A stretch of 64,000 bases of DNA from Tengunoibacter tsumagoiensis (GTDB taxonomy: Bacteria > Chloroflexota > Ktedonobacteria > Ktedonobacterales > Ktedonobacteraceae). The translations under genes and the position numbers were made by a program. The DNA lies in assembly GCF_003967535.1 (NCBI RefSeq), contig NZ_BIFR01000001.1, positions 4,029,001 to 4,093,000 on the forward strand, given 5' to 3'. This document shows positions 9,265-17,879 of the stretch, one piece after another. The notes below the pieces were generated by a model. The model did no database searches. It was given only the letters and a program-made list of their open reading frames with translations, and was not told the origin of the DNA. Positions within the stretch are counted from its first letter, which is position 1. Every line of letters starts with the position of its first letter.

Positions 9265-10653
9265 TTATTGCGTTCTTACAAACTCAAATAGTGATACTTT
9301 CAGGCTCTCTACTATCCCTGTTTCATGCTTACAAAATGTAAACAGCTCTCCATCAAGCGGGCCTCCTCTTCCGCGAAAGCTTTGCTCTCCCTCTTTCTCT
9401 AATCTCGATTCACTCCCATCAGGGGCCTGCACTTTTAACATGGTTGGAGTAAACAGAATACGCAGGGTCTGAGTCAGATTAAGCTCAGTATACGCTCCCT
9501 CATAGCATTGCCAATCAAGCGGGATCGGCGCAAGAGCTCGCTCTCCATCCTCCTGTTGTCTCAGTTGATACCTCTCAAAGACAGGAAGCAATCGCTCCAA
9601 TACCCCTCGGCTGACCCCATTAACTGGACTACCAACATTGGTCAACAGGATCATTCCCAGTTTCAAGGCTGGCACCAGAAGTAAATCTGATCCAAAGCCA
9701 AATATTCCTCCATCATGTCCGACAATTGTATACTTACCCAGACGCTCTAGAAACCAGCCTAACCCAATCGCATTTCTCCATTCTTGATTGAGAAAAAACG
9801 TTGGACTGTGCATTTCTCTTATGCTTCGCCCATCAAGTATGGGAACATCAACGGAACTTCCTGTGCTCTCAGTCCGAAACTGTAATGCGATAAAACGCTC
9901 CATATCCTCTATTGAAGAGTACAACCCACCGGCTGGCTTCATCCCTCCTGCTTCAAAGTAAGGGGCAATCTTTTGTGATCTTTCAGATCCATGAGAAGCT
10001 ACGTAACCTGTTGCCAGATAAGGACGCATCTCATCACGAATGGAAAAAGCTGTCATTTTCATACCAAGTGGATCTAAAATATGGGTCTGTACCATCTCCT
10101 CATAGCTCTGTCCACTGATTCTGGCTAACGCATGTCCCATCAATGAGATACCCAGATTTGAATAACGATGCTCGGTCATTGGAGGAATAACCAGCTTTGG
10201 CGTAAACATCTCTTCCAATAAAGGTGCAATCACTACATCCTTTTCTTGCCTCAAACTTCCCTCAGAAAAATTAGGGAAACCAGCAATATGGGCCACTGTC
10301 TGCCGAAATGTTGGAGGGCGTACCTCCCCAAATGCCGAAACAATCTTTAGTTCTGGAAGATAGGCTGTCAGTGGATCGTCCAGATTCACTTTTCCTGCGT
10401 CTCGCATCTGTAACAACAATGTTGCTGTAAATAATTTGGTGATTGAACCGAGGGCGTAGATGGTATGAGAAGTGGCCGGGACTTTTTTTTCATGATCCGC
10501 ATAACCATATGCTGATGACAATACAACATCTTGATCGTGCATAATGCCAATAGCAAAACTGGGAAAGTGATGCTCTATCATGGCCTCATGCAAATAGACA
10601 TCCAGCTGGTCTATACAAGCTTTCATTTCCGGATCATCGGTAACAATAGACAT
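9265..10653 (-). CDS. serine hydrolase, beta-lactamase/DD-peptidase family (class C-like)
   Basis: This 462-residue penicillin-binding-protein-like hydrolase has all three catalytic motifs: SxxK as SITK at residues 70-73 (S70 nucleophile, K73), YxN as YSN at 164-166, and the HxG triad equivalent HDGG at 313-316. No signal peptide is visible, so a cytoplasmic esterase or peptidase role is as likely as antibiotic hydrolysis. An additional beta-rich C-terminal domain (about 370-460) is common in this family. AGAGGGG lies 7 nt upstream of the ATG. The gene follows the ECF sigma factor by 14 bp on the same strand and is evidently co-transcribed with it. Confidence 0.85.
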   Translation of the reverse strand: MSIVTDDPEMKACIDQLDVYLHEAMIEHHFPSFAIGIMHDQDVVLSSAYGYADHEKKVPATSHTIYALGSITKLFTATLLLQMRDAGKVNLDDPLTAYLPELKIVSAFGEVRPPTFRQTVAHIAGFPNFSEGSLRQEKDVVIAPLLEEMFTPKLVIPPMTEHRYSNLGISLMGHALARISGQSYEEMVQTHILDPLGMKMTAFSIRDEMRPYLATGYVASHGSERSQKIAPYFEAGGMKPAGGLYSSIEDMERFIALQFRTESTGSSVDVPILDGRSIREMHSPTFFLNQEWRNAIGLGWFLERLGKYTIVGHDGGIFGFGSDLLLVPALKLGMILLTNVGSPVNGVSRGVLERLLPVFERYQLRQQEDGERALAPIPLDWQCYEGAYTELNLTQTLRILFTPTMLKVQAPDGSESRLEKEGEQSFRGRGGPLDGELFTFCKHETGIVESLKVSLFEFVRTQ

Positions 10654-10667
10654 TCTTAATCCCCTCT

Positions 10668-11771
10668 TTATCTCGCTATGATTTCAAGGATCTTTCCTTG
10701 CTCCAGTCCCAAACAGCACTCCACACGCGCTTGCGTTGGTATACTTCGAACTGTTACTACGACTGCACGTTGTCCTGCAATCTCACGCTCCTGCTCAAGT
10801 ACAATCTGCATCCTGGGAAAACGAAGCCAGAAACGTTGTACCTCTGCCTGAGCCAGGATAATTCCTTCCCAGGAAAGGTAAGAGGAGAAACGACACTGTT
10901 CACAGTCTGCAGAAAAACCAGGCTGAAGCTCCTGGCCTGGAATTGAAAATGGCTGGGAACACCAGACAACCGATGAATGACAATAGGGACAATATCTTAA
11001 CCCTTCTCTCATTCCATTCCACGCTCCAGCAAGCCAATCAGAAAGATGTGAGAGGAGGCGTTTATACCCTTTTGCAGTCCCAAATAACGCTTTTGGGATA
11101 GTTGTATGAATGGTTGAAGCAAGTGACGCTGGCACACAACCAAAGCAGATAAAGTGCAATTCCGTTACTGTGCTACGCACAGATAGATGATGCTGACCAC
11201 AGTGCGGACACCAGAGGTGTGTATCCTGCCATCCCTTCTTCCCTGAGAGCATTATGTATCCATCCAGTTTCTGATTTTCATGCAGAATCTGATACAATGC
11301 TGCCTTTGCACGTTGCAGCCGCATACTGGCAGCCGCAACACTAATCTTTGCCTGGATCGCAATTGTGCCAGGTGACATTTCATCGTAGTAACGATGAATG
11401 AGCAACTCTCGCATAGCTGGCGATAAGGTATCCAGAGCATGCTCCAACAGTTCAGCAATCTCTTTTGCCTCAAGATCCTGTTCTAAATCCATCTGGCTCA
11501 TAAGTGCTGTCTCTGCTTCTCCCTGAGTGAGTTGGCTGATTGACGTTGCATGATGTTTTTGCTGGCGCAACCACATCAAACAACGATTACGAGCAATTCC
11601 AAACATCCAGGAAGCAAGACGTGCCTGATCACGCAGTTCGTGCTGATGCACCCATGCCTCCAGCAGTGTCTCCTGAGCAATATCTTCTGCTAAAGCGCTA
11701 TCTCCTATCATCTTTAAGCAGAACCGTACTAGTGATGGGCGCAACCCCACGAGCGTAAGATCGTCAAGCAT
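10668..11771 (-). CDS. ECF-type sigma-70 factor with C-terminal zinc ribbons
   Basis: Residues 5-70 form sigma region 2 (DSALAEDIAQETLLEAW, then RLASWMFGIARNR) and residues 105-165 region 4 (LSPAMRELLIHRYY, helix-turn-helix, MRLQRAKAALYQIL). The protein then continues for another 200 residues. Two Cys4 zinc-ribbon-like units follow: C188-x2-C191 with C209-x2-C212, and C261-x2-C264 with C290-x2-C293. The last 70 residues form an alpha/beta tail. ECF factors normally end near residue 190, so this is an extended type in which the tail probably regulates activity in cis. No separate anti-sigma gene is adjacent. The operon partner is the serine hydrolase. A palindrome overlaps the promoter. Confidence 0.85.
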   Translation of the reverse strand: MLDDLTLVGLRPSLVRFCLKMIGDSALAEDIAQETLLEAWVHQHELRDQARLASWMFGIARNRCLMWLRQQKHHATSISQLTQGEAETALMSQMDLEQDLEAKEIAELLEHALDTLSPAMRELLIHRYYDEMSPGTIAIQAKISVAAASMRLQRAKAALYQILHENQKLDGYIMLSGKKGWQDTHLWCPHCGQHHLSVRSTVTELHFICFGCVPASLASTIHTTIPKALFGTAKGYKRLLSHLSDWLAGAWNGMREGLRYCPYCHSSVVWCSQPFSIPGQELQPGFSADCEQCRFSSYLSWEGIILAQAEVQRFWLRFPRMQIVLEQEREIAGQRAVVVTVRSIPTQARVECCLGLEQGKILEIIAR

Positions 11772-11790
11772 CCAGTTTTATCCATTCTAG

Positions 11791-11814
11791 AGTGTATAAT
11801 ATCCACTATACACT
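11791..11814 (-). promoter_or_regulatory. inverted repeat overlapping the sigma-factor promoter
   Basis: AGTGTATA (11791-11798) and TATACACT (11807-11814) form a perfect 8-bp dyad with an 8-bp spacer. It lies 20-43 bp upstream of the sigma-factor ATG. On the minus strand TATAGT, a -10-like hexamer, falls inside the dyad, with TTGAAA 19 bp further upstream. The geometry suggests an operator for a dimeric repressor or autoregulator. The binding protein is unknown. Confidence 0.5.
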
Positions 11815-11909
11815 TCGCTCTTGCTTCTGTTTCAAACTACTAGTATGATGCACAAAATGAAAAAAACTAACGCTCTAAAGATCCGGAGATGACAATTCGT
11901 TTCACAGCC

Positions 11910-13161
11910 TCATGCGACCCAACCATGACAGATAAATAAGAGTGCATTAATAGTAAAGAGTGCACACGACAATGGAAAGAGCACACTTCTCACACGCTCA
12001 TTCTTACACCATATCGCCAGCAGGATGTACAGTGGAAAAAGGACAAGCATAAACCGTGGCGATGACGAAAGTGGATAATTTATGCCTTGAATTGGATGGA
12101 GCAGTGCAAAAAAGATCATTGCAGTCGTAAAGATACTGTATGTCAATGGTAGCCTCTTCCACCAGAGTACAAGAGTTATCATCGGGAACAGGGTAAAGAG
12201 AAAATCCATCACATTCTCTTCAAAGTTCTGACGCCAATACACAAAAGATTTCAATACATCGACAAAACCAGCCCAGGGGAAATTTAAGGAGCGCCCCCAG
12301 GAGACTTCAGCCACAGTAAAGGCCAGCATATTCCCCTTAATCATGCCCAGATAGCTCATATAGAGCAGCAATCCCAAAGGCACCAATAAAGCGGGCATGA
12401 GACGCCCGACTGCCAGACGCCAGTTCACTCTCCTCTGCGCCACATAATCTTGTAAAAGGACGACCAGAAAAGGTAGAACAAGAACGATTCCAACCGAACG
12501 CGTCAGTGCCGCAACAAAGCCGCAAGCACCAGCTAACCACCAATGCCCGCGCTCTAAAAAAGTAAAGAGAGCGACGCAGAGCAACAGGAAAAAGGCTTCA
12601 CTATATCCAACAAAGAAGAAAAGGCCATAGGGACTTAAAGCCAGCAAAAATAAGGTATTCTTCCCTATATCAGCCCCAAATCGTCTGGCCACCAGCAGAT
12701 AAAGCAGGACCAGAGCTCCATAAAAGCTCAGGTTTGTTAGAATCAAACCAACATAAAAAAGAACTTGATAGGGATCCCCACCATGATCTCCCACCAGATG
12801 CAGAACAAGGGGCCATGCAGGAAAAAAGGCAACGAGATCTTGTTTATCCGTGTCAGATGGATAACCACGATGAGCCACATCCACAAACACTCCTACGTCC
12901 CAGGTATCCCAGGCATCAAGACAATGCTTGATATCTATTGCACACTGCGTTGGAAACGCCACAATCTTTACCCAGACCTTCTTCTCCTGCACTATGTGTT
13001 GTTCCTGAGAGAAAGAAGGAAAGACGCTGGGCCCAATAAAGGTCACGAGCAGCAAGATGAAACGGCTAATCGCAAAGATCCAGCCCCGCCTCTTTACAGG
13101 CTATTTTCCAGAGCGAGTTGTTCTTTTCGCTTACGATCTCTTCTTGATATTCTACAAGCAT
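11910..13161 (-). CDS. PIG-V-like mannosyltransferase family membrane protein, probably frameshifted near its N-terminus
   Basis: The main open frame (11910-13055) encodes a polytopic protein with WDTWDVGVFVDVAHRGY. That is the W-D...F...A..GY signature of PIG-V-type, dolichol/polyprenol-phosphate-mannose-dependent glycosyltransferases; about nine membrane helices follow. The frame itself starts only at a TTG without a ribosome site, in mid-helix. Upstream, an ATG at 13161 with TAAGGA 8 nt before it opens another frame that ends at 13066. Removing one base from the GGGG run (13084-13087 on the plus strand) would join both frames into one 416-residue protein with a complete first helix. This is either a real inactivating frameshift or a sequencing error in a homopolymer. 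The gene lies 70 bp downstream of hom on the same strand. Confidence 0.7.
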
Positions 13162-13231
13162 TCTTAGTTTCCTTACCGTTATGCTCAGGGGTTCTGACCG
13201 AAAGAGGTTTTCAGTAAGAGCCTCCTAAAGA

Positions 13232-14254
13232 TCAGTGCTGGACCACACGAATAAAATCTGCCAGCACATCGTAAGCGGTCACATCGGGTCCTGCTGTACC
13301 ACTATTGGGAATATGTAAGGCGATCGTCAGGCCTGGAATCACGTCCAACTCAAAATGAGAGAGCAAGCCAGCAGGTCCAATAGTGGTGAACGGATCGCCA
13401 GGCGTAATCTGCTCAGGCCGCACCCAGGCCTTCACTCCTCCTTCAGTGCGCTCGATCCCCGCAACCAGTTTATACGGTCGACCAGCCAGACTTGCCTTCT
13501 GAATCTCGTCAACACTCAATCCGCGGATACCCTGCACTTCAATGGCTTCTAAGGGGAGCTCAACCTCCATGAGAACCTTTGCAATGGCGCAGACCTTAAC
13601 CGCAGCATCCCAACCATCAACATCGGCACTGGGATCGCTTTCGGCAATACCGATCTCTTGAGCTTTTTTAATTGCATCTGCAAAGCTCTTTCCTTGCTCG
13701 ATCTCCGCCAGTACAACATTACTGGTTGAGTTTAGCAAACCTCGGAAGCGAAGCAATCTGGCAAGAGGTAACGATGCTTGAAAAAGGGAAAAGAGTGGAG
13801 AGCCAGCCATAACGGTAGCTTCATAGAGAAATCTTTTGCCTCGCTCACGGGAGAGGCTCTGTAGCTCATGATACCCATGGACAATCGTTCCTTTATTGGC
13901 TGTAATCGCATGGATATCGAGCTCTAGAGCCGTCCGAATATGCTCAATAGCAGGTTCGCCAGTCTCAACGTTCAGCGAGGTCAGCTCAAATAAGACATCT
14001 CCACGCGCTGCAATTAACCATTCGCGCACATTGGCTGGCTGCCCTTTCTGTTCAGGCCATTCGCCTCTCAGGAGTGCGGCTACGTCCAGACCTTCTGGAT
14101 CCGCAAGCCAGCCAATGCGTCGGGAGGCCACACCAGTCACCTGCCATTCGACCTCATACTTCTCACGTAGCTCATCTCTCTTCTCTATTAAAAGCCGTAA
14201 CAGCGATTGGCCCACATTTCCAAAGCCTACGATACACAGACGATAAAATTTCAT
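13232..14254 (-). CDS. hom: homoserine dehydrogenase
   Basis: The enzyme reduces aspartate semialdehyde to homoserine on the route to threonine and methionine. The N-terminal Rossmann motif GFGNVG lies at residues 10-15. The catalytic domain includes ATVMAGSPLFSLFQ and a substrate region ending GIAESDPSADVDGWDAAVK. At 340 residues it is the short form without a C-terminal ACT domain, so the usual threonine feedback site is absent. The start ATG lies 11 nt after AAGGAA. It is divergent from the YbjQ-like gene and probably heads a two-gene unit with the mannosyltransferase. Confidence 0.92.
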   Translation of the reverse strand: MKFYRLCIVGFGNVGQSLLRLLIEKRDELREKYEVEWQVTGVASRRIGWLADPEGLDVAALLRGEWPEQKGQPANVREWLIAARGDVLFELTSLNVETGEPAIEHIRTALELDIHAITANKGTIVHGYHELQSLSRERGKRFLYEATVMAGSPLFSLFQASLPLARLLRFRGLLNSTSNVVLAEIEQGKSFADAIKKAQEIGIAESDPSADVDGWDAAVKVCAIAKVLMEVELPLEAIEVQGIRGLSVDEIQKASLAGRPYKLVAGIERTEGGVKAWVRPEQITPGDPFTTIGPAGLLSHFELDVIPGLTIALHIPNSGTAGPDVTAYDVLADFIRVVQH

Positions 14255-14380
14255 TTTTGTTAGTTCCTTACGTTACAGTACATGAATGGTTGACATCAAG
14301 AGCAGTCCTCTCTTATGCTATCATACAGAATGTTGGGTTTCTAGCGTATTTCTAACCATACGAAAAGGGAGTAGATCTGG

Positions 14381-14818
14381 ATGGGGAATCCACGCAATGC
14401 AATGGAAGTCAAACCAGGGTACCGGGGCCGAGCTTTTACCTCCGATCTCAGCGGTCAGGAATTCTGGTTGGTGGTTGATAAAGGTTTCCAGCCTATGGGT
14501 CTGGTGATGGGCAACTGCGTCTATTCAATGGGAGCGGTGCGCAACTGGCTCGTTGGTATTAAGGGCAATTTTCAAGGCGAGATTCGCGAATATTCTGAGC
14601 TGATGTATCAGGCTCGTGAGCTTGCCCTTGGTCGCATGCAATTTGAAGCAGATCAGTTAGGGGCCGATGGTGTGATTGGCGTCGACATTAAAGTCGAGTT
14701 TATGCACAATAACGAATGGATGGAAGTTACTGCAATCGGGACTGCGGTGCGCTATGTCGGCGGCGGCCCCAATATGCCCCCTATCGGACAGGGCAAGGTT
14801 GTTATCCCCACTACCTGA
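14381..14818 (+). CDS. YbjQ/UPF0145-like heavy-metal-binding-domain protein
   Basis: This is a 145-residue soluble protein. The C-terminal half, LALGRMQFEADQLGADGVIG, matches the helix-strand core of the YbjQ/DUF74 fold, in which small proteins form pentameric rings. GVDIKVEF and a V-x-AIGTAVR strand follow. AGGGAG lies about 10 nt upstream of the ATG. The family is often called heavy-metal-binding, but no metal ligands are conserved here and the function is unknown. A very strong terminator follows directly. Confidence 0.7.
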   Translation: MGNPRNAMEVKPGYRGRAFTSDLSGQEFWLVVDKGFQPMGLVMGNCVYSMGAVRNWLVGIKGNFQGEIREYSELMYQARELALGRMQFEADQLGADGVIGVDIKVEFMHNNEWMEVTAIGTAVRYVGGGPNMPPIGQGKVVIPTT

Positions 14819-14825
14819 GGTTGTA

Positions 14826-14894
14826 AGAGTGCATTGGAGAACAGCGCCTGATGCCAACGATTGAGGCGCAAAGTGCTGTTCTCCAATGCACTCT
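14826..14894 (+). terminator. strong intrinsic terminator
   Basis: A perfect 20-bp stem (14826-14845 with 14875-14894) is followed by TTTTTT. It separates the YbjQ-like gene from the aminotransferase gene, which starts 38 bp downstream and must therefore have a promoter within or close to this element, unless there is readthrough. Confidence 0.85.
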
Positions 14895-14931
14895 TTTTTG
14901 TTACAATAAAGAGAAAAAGCGAGGTTAGCAC

Positions 14932-16125
14932 TTGACTACCATCCAGACCAGACCCTTTGACCTTCAGATCGCTCGGCAGGAAACGCCAGGTACCACAGAG
15001 GTTCTTCATCTCAATAATGCAGGCTCAGCTCTCCCCTCTCAGCCGGTCTTAGATGCAACCATTACCTATCTTCAGCGCGAAGCTCTGCTTGGCGGCTACG
15101 AGATGGCCGCAGCCTCCCAGGCAGCTATTGAACATACATATGATGCTGCTGCAACACTGATCAATTGCTCTCGGGAGGAGATTGCGCTGATGGAGAATGC
15201 CACGCGTGCCTGGGATATGGCATTCTATTCCATTCCATTTAAGCCTGGCGATCGTATCCTGACCTCAATGGCCGAATATGCAAGCAACTATATCGCATAT
15301 TTACAGGTCGCTCACAAGACTGGGGCCATTGTTGAACCCATTCCTGATGATCCTTATGGACAGCTCTCGCTGGATGCGCTCCGCAATGCCATCGATGACC
15401 GTGTGAAACTGATCTCAATTACCCATGTTCCTACCAGTGGTGGTCTGGTTAATCCAATTGCGGAGATCGGTAAGATTGCTCGTTCTGCGGGTATCCTCTA
15501 TCTGGTAGATGCCTGCCAATCGGTTGGACAGATGCCAATTGATGTACAGAAGATTGGCTGTGATCTTCTCTCGACTACTGGTCGCAAATATCTTCGCGCC
15601 CCTCGCGGTACCGGTTTTCTCTATGTGCGCAAAGCGGTTCTGGATCAGCTAGAACCTCCTTTTCTTGATCTCCATGCTGCTACCTGGACTGCTCGCGAGA
15701 GCTATGAGATGCGACCAGATGCTCGCCGCTTTGAAACCTGGGAGGCAAATTATGCCAATCGCGTAGGTCTGGGAGCAGCTATCGATTACGCGCTTCAATG
15801 GGGCATGGAAACGATCTGGCGGCGCATCAAATTGCTTTCTTATCAACTCCGTTCCCAACTCAGCCCTCTCCCCGGGCTCATCGTAAGAGACCGCGGCATC
15901 ACTCAATGTGGTATCGTCACGTTTACGATTGATGGGAAAGAGCCTGAAGAGATTCAGCGACGGCTGGCTGAACAAAACATCAATGTCTCGGTTGGCGTTC
16001 AGAACTCCACACTCCTCGACCTGGAGGCTCGCGGCATCAAGACGTTTGTGCGTGCCTCCGTTCACTACTACAATAGCGAAGAGGAGATCGCTCGTTTCTG
16101 CTCTGCCATTGAGAACCTGATCTAA
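14932..16125 (+). CDS. class V aminotransferase-fold PLP enzyme
   Basis: This 397-residue fold-type I PLP enzyme of the cysteine desulfurase/isopenicillin-N-epimerase group has the PLP Schiff-base lysine at K219 (TTGRKYLRAPRGTGFL). The pyridine-nitrogen aspartate is D193 in LVDACQSVGQ, and HVPTSGG precedes it. The catalytic loop cysteine of NifS-type desulfurases is not evident, so lyase or epimerase activity (for example cysteine-sulfoxide lyase type) is possible. The start is a TTG at 14932 preceded by GAGGT at a 6-nt distance. It converges with the YbdK-type ligase. The precise substrate is unknown. Confidence 0.8.
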   Translation: MTTIQTRPFDLQIARQETPGTTEVLHLNNAGSALPSQPVLDATITYLQREALLGGYEMAAASQAAIEHTYDAAATLINCSREEIALMENATRAWDMAFYSIPFKPGDRILTSMAEYASNYIAYLQVAHKTGAIVEPIPDDPYGQLSLDALRNAIDDRVKLISITHVPTSGGLVNPIAEIGKIARSAGILYLVDACQSVGQMPIDVQKIGCDLLSTTGRKYLRAPRGTGFLYVRKAVLDQLEPPFLDLHAATWTARESYEMRPDARRFETWEANYANRVGLGAAIDYALQWGMETIWRRIKLLSYQLRSQLSPLPGLIVRDRGITQCGIVTFTIDGKEPEEIQRRLAEQNINVSVGVQNSTLLDLEARGIKTFVRASVHYYNSEEEIARFCSAIENLI

Positions 16126-16147
16126 TAGTGTCACTACTGTCTCCACT

Positions 16148-16206
16148 GCAAAAAAGGACCTCGACACAATCTCTCTCTGAACATGGGTGTGCCCGTCCTT
16201 TTTTGC
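16148..16206. terminator. bidirectional terminator
   Basis: GCAAAAAAGGAC (16148-16159) pairs perfectly with GTCCTTTTTTGC (16195-16206). The A and T runs serve both directions. It sits between the convergent aminotransferase and YbdK-type genes. Confidence 0.75.
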
Positions 16207-16218
16207 GGGAGCCATCGG

Positions 16219-17391
16219 CTATACTGCCAGCTCGATGGCTTTGAAGCGCAGAAACTTCTCAGAAAATGAGGCATCATCTTGTTGGACACCCTGCATCGTC
16301 TGCTCGATGAGATAGCGTACAACCTGCTGAAGATCACCACCACTCTGTTGATAGATGGCCATCTGGCGGTCGGCTCCAGTTCCTCGTGGATCATCTAACA
16401 ATGCCCGCAGATAATTCATTTCACGCCTGCTCCCCAATTCATCCACAACGCCATCTACAAACTCAAGCGTCTCACGAATAGCATCTCTCATACTCAGGCG
16501 ACGATTCTGTGCAAAGTCAATCCATTCAGCGTCCAGTCCATAGCGTGTTGCTCGCCACTTGTTCTCATCAATATAATCGCGCTCCAAAATTGGCACATCC
16601 TGGCCCTGTTCGTCCAGCTGTGTCAATCTGGCAACGAGCGCCTGACAAAGGGCCGCAAGGGCAAGGGTATCCTCGACGGAAGCTGGCATATCGCTGATAC
16701 GGAATTCCAGTGTGTCAAAGAATGGATGAGGACGGATATCCCACCAGATCTTCTTGGCATTGTCAATGCAGCCTGCATCGACCAATCTCTGGACATAGCG
16801 ATCAAAATCCTCACGCGTTCGATAAATATCAGGCATCCCGCTGCGTGGAAAGCTCTTCCAGACGACTGAACGATAGGACTTGATGCCTGTCATGCGCCCA
16901 TTCCAGAATGGCGAGTTGCTGGAGAGGGCAACGAGCTGCGGCAGCCAGGTTCGTACCTGATTCATCAGTTTGACCGAGCGCTCTTTTGAGTCAACCGCAA
17001 CATGCACATGAAGGCCAAAGATCTGAATTGAACGCCCCAGGTCCTGATATTCATCTTCCATAGATTCGTAGCGCTCACGCGGGGTCCGTTTCTGCTCCCA
17101 CCAGGGAGAGATTGGATGCGTTCCTGCGCTTATCAGCACCAGTCCTTCATTCTGTAAGAGGCGAGCTAACAGTGCCCGGGCTGCATATAATTCTAATCTT
17201 GCCGCTGCGATATCCGGCAAGACTGTTGAAATAAACTCGACAGTCGATTGCAACATCTCAGGTTTGATCTGCTCTTCAAAGATTGGAGCGCCCTTCTCTA
17301 GTATGCTCTGTGCACTTGAACGCAGTTTGCCGGATTGAGGATCAACCAGTTGAAACTCCTCCTCAATACCCAGTGTGAAACGCTTGCTCAT
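16219..17391 (-). CDS. YbdK-type carboxylate-amine ligase (GCS2 family)
   Basis: This 390-residue protein of the glutamate-cysteine ligase 2 family opens FTLGIEEEFQLVD, the nucleotide/metal-binding GxEEE start of the fold. IFGLHVHVAV and FFDTLEFRISDMP motifs follow. Members form an amide bond between a carboxylate and an amine with ATP; the E. coli YbdK has weak glutamate-cysteine ligase activity. The ATG at 17391 is preferred over the TTG at 17397, because GGAGG is 8 nt from the ATG and 2 nt from the TTG. A MITE-like element lies 51 bp upstream of the start and may carry or displace its promoter. Confidence 0.85.
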   Translation of the reverse strand: MSKRFTLGIEEEFQLVDPQSGKLRSSAQSILEKGAPIFEEQIKPEMLQSTVEFISTVLPDIAAARLELYAARALLARLLQNEGLVLISAGTHPISPWWEQKRTPRERYESMEDEYQDLGRSIQIFGLHVHVAVDSKERSVKLMNQVRTWLPQLVALSSNSPFWNGRMTGIKSYRSVVWKSFPRSGMPDIYRTREDFDRYVQRLVDAGCIDNAKKIWWDIRPHPFFDTLEFRISDMPASVEDTLALAALCQALVARLTQLDEQGQDVPILERDYIDENKWRATRYGLDAEWIDFAQNRRLSMRDAIRETLEFVDGVVDELGSRREMNYLRALLDDPRGTGADRQMAIYQQSGGDLQQVVRYLIEQTMQGVQQDDASFSEKFLRFKAIELAV

Positions 17392-17442
17392 ATCCAATAC
17401 CTCCGACGACGCTATTCTCTTGCCATGTTCACACTCTTCTTA

Positions 17443-17624
17443 GAGTGTGTCTTAAGAGCCGCCAATGCTGATCGAGATAACCTCAATACTTCATTATTGA
17501 AGAGATATTGTCTGACGTCATATACATAACAAGTGTATATTTCATGCATCTTTGACAAAAAACCGTCCGTTTCTTCAAGCTGGAAGGGACATCAAACGTG
17601 TCCCCAGGCTCTTAAGACATACTC
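17443..17624. mobile_element. 182-bp MITE-like element with 18-bp terminal inverted repeats
   Basis: The left end (17443-17460) reads GAGTGTGTCTTAAGAGCC. The right end (17607-17624) is its reverse complement at 17 of 18 positions. Both ends are flanked by TTA (17440-17442 and 17625-17627), consistent with a 3-bp target duplication of the TNA type seen with some IS5-family elements. There is no coding capacity. A small internal hairpin (GGGACA...TGTCCC) lies near the right end. I infer a non-autonomous element mobilised by a transposase encoded elsewhere. Confidence 0.6.
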
Positions 17625-17879
17625 TTACGCTGAACTCATCTCTGAAGTTTCTAGCCACAAATGTATAGTTCATTTCATCGCAAAATAACCCACCAAAATT
17701 CTGCATTGTTACCGTATTACTATTAGATGATCAAAACAGACAGATATCTTAATTGATCATTGAGATTGCGTATTTTCTTGCCATCATCATCTAAACATCA
17801 AATCGAGTTATTACTATATATATCATTTCTACACTTTTACCATTTTACGTCGCTTTTTGTTTGCCAGGAGGAGCATGGA

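Noticed and set aside
14932..17391. Ergothioneine pathway pair (EgtE-like class V enzyme with GCS2-type ligase)
   Set aside because: The two genes are convergent rather than co-transcribed, and EgtB/EgtC/EgtD are absent from the window, so family membership alone does not support it.
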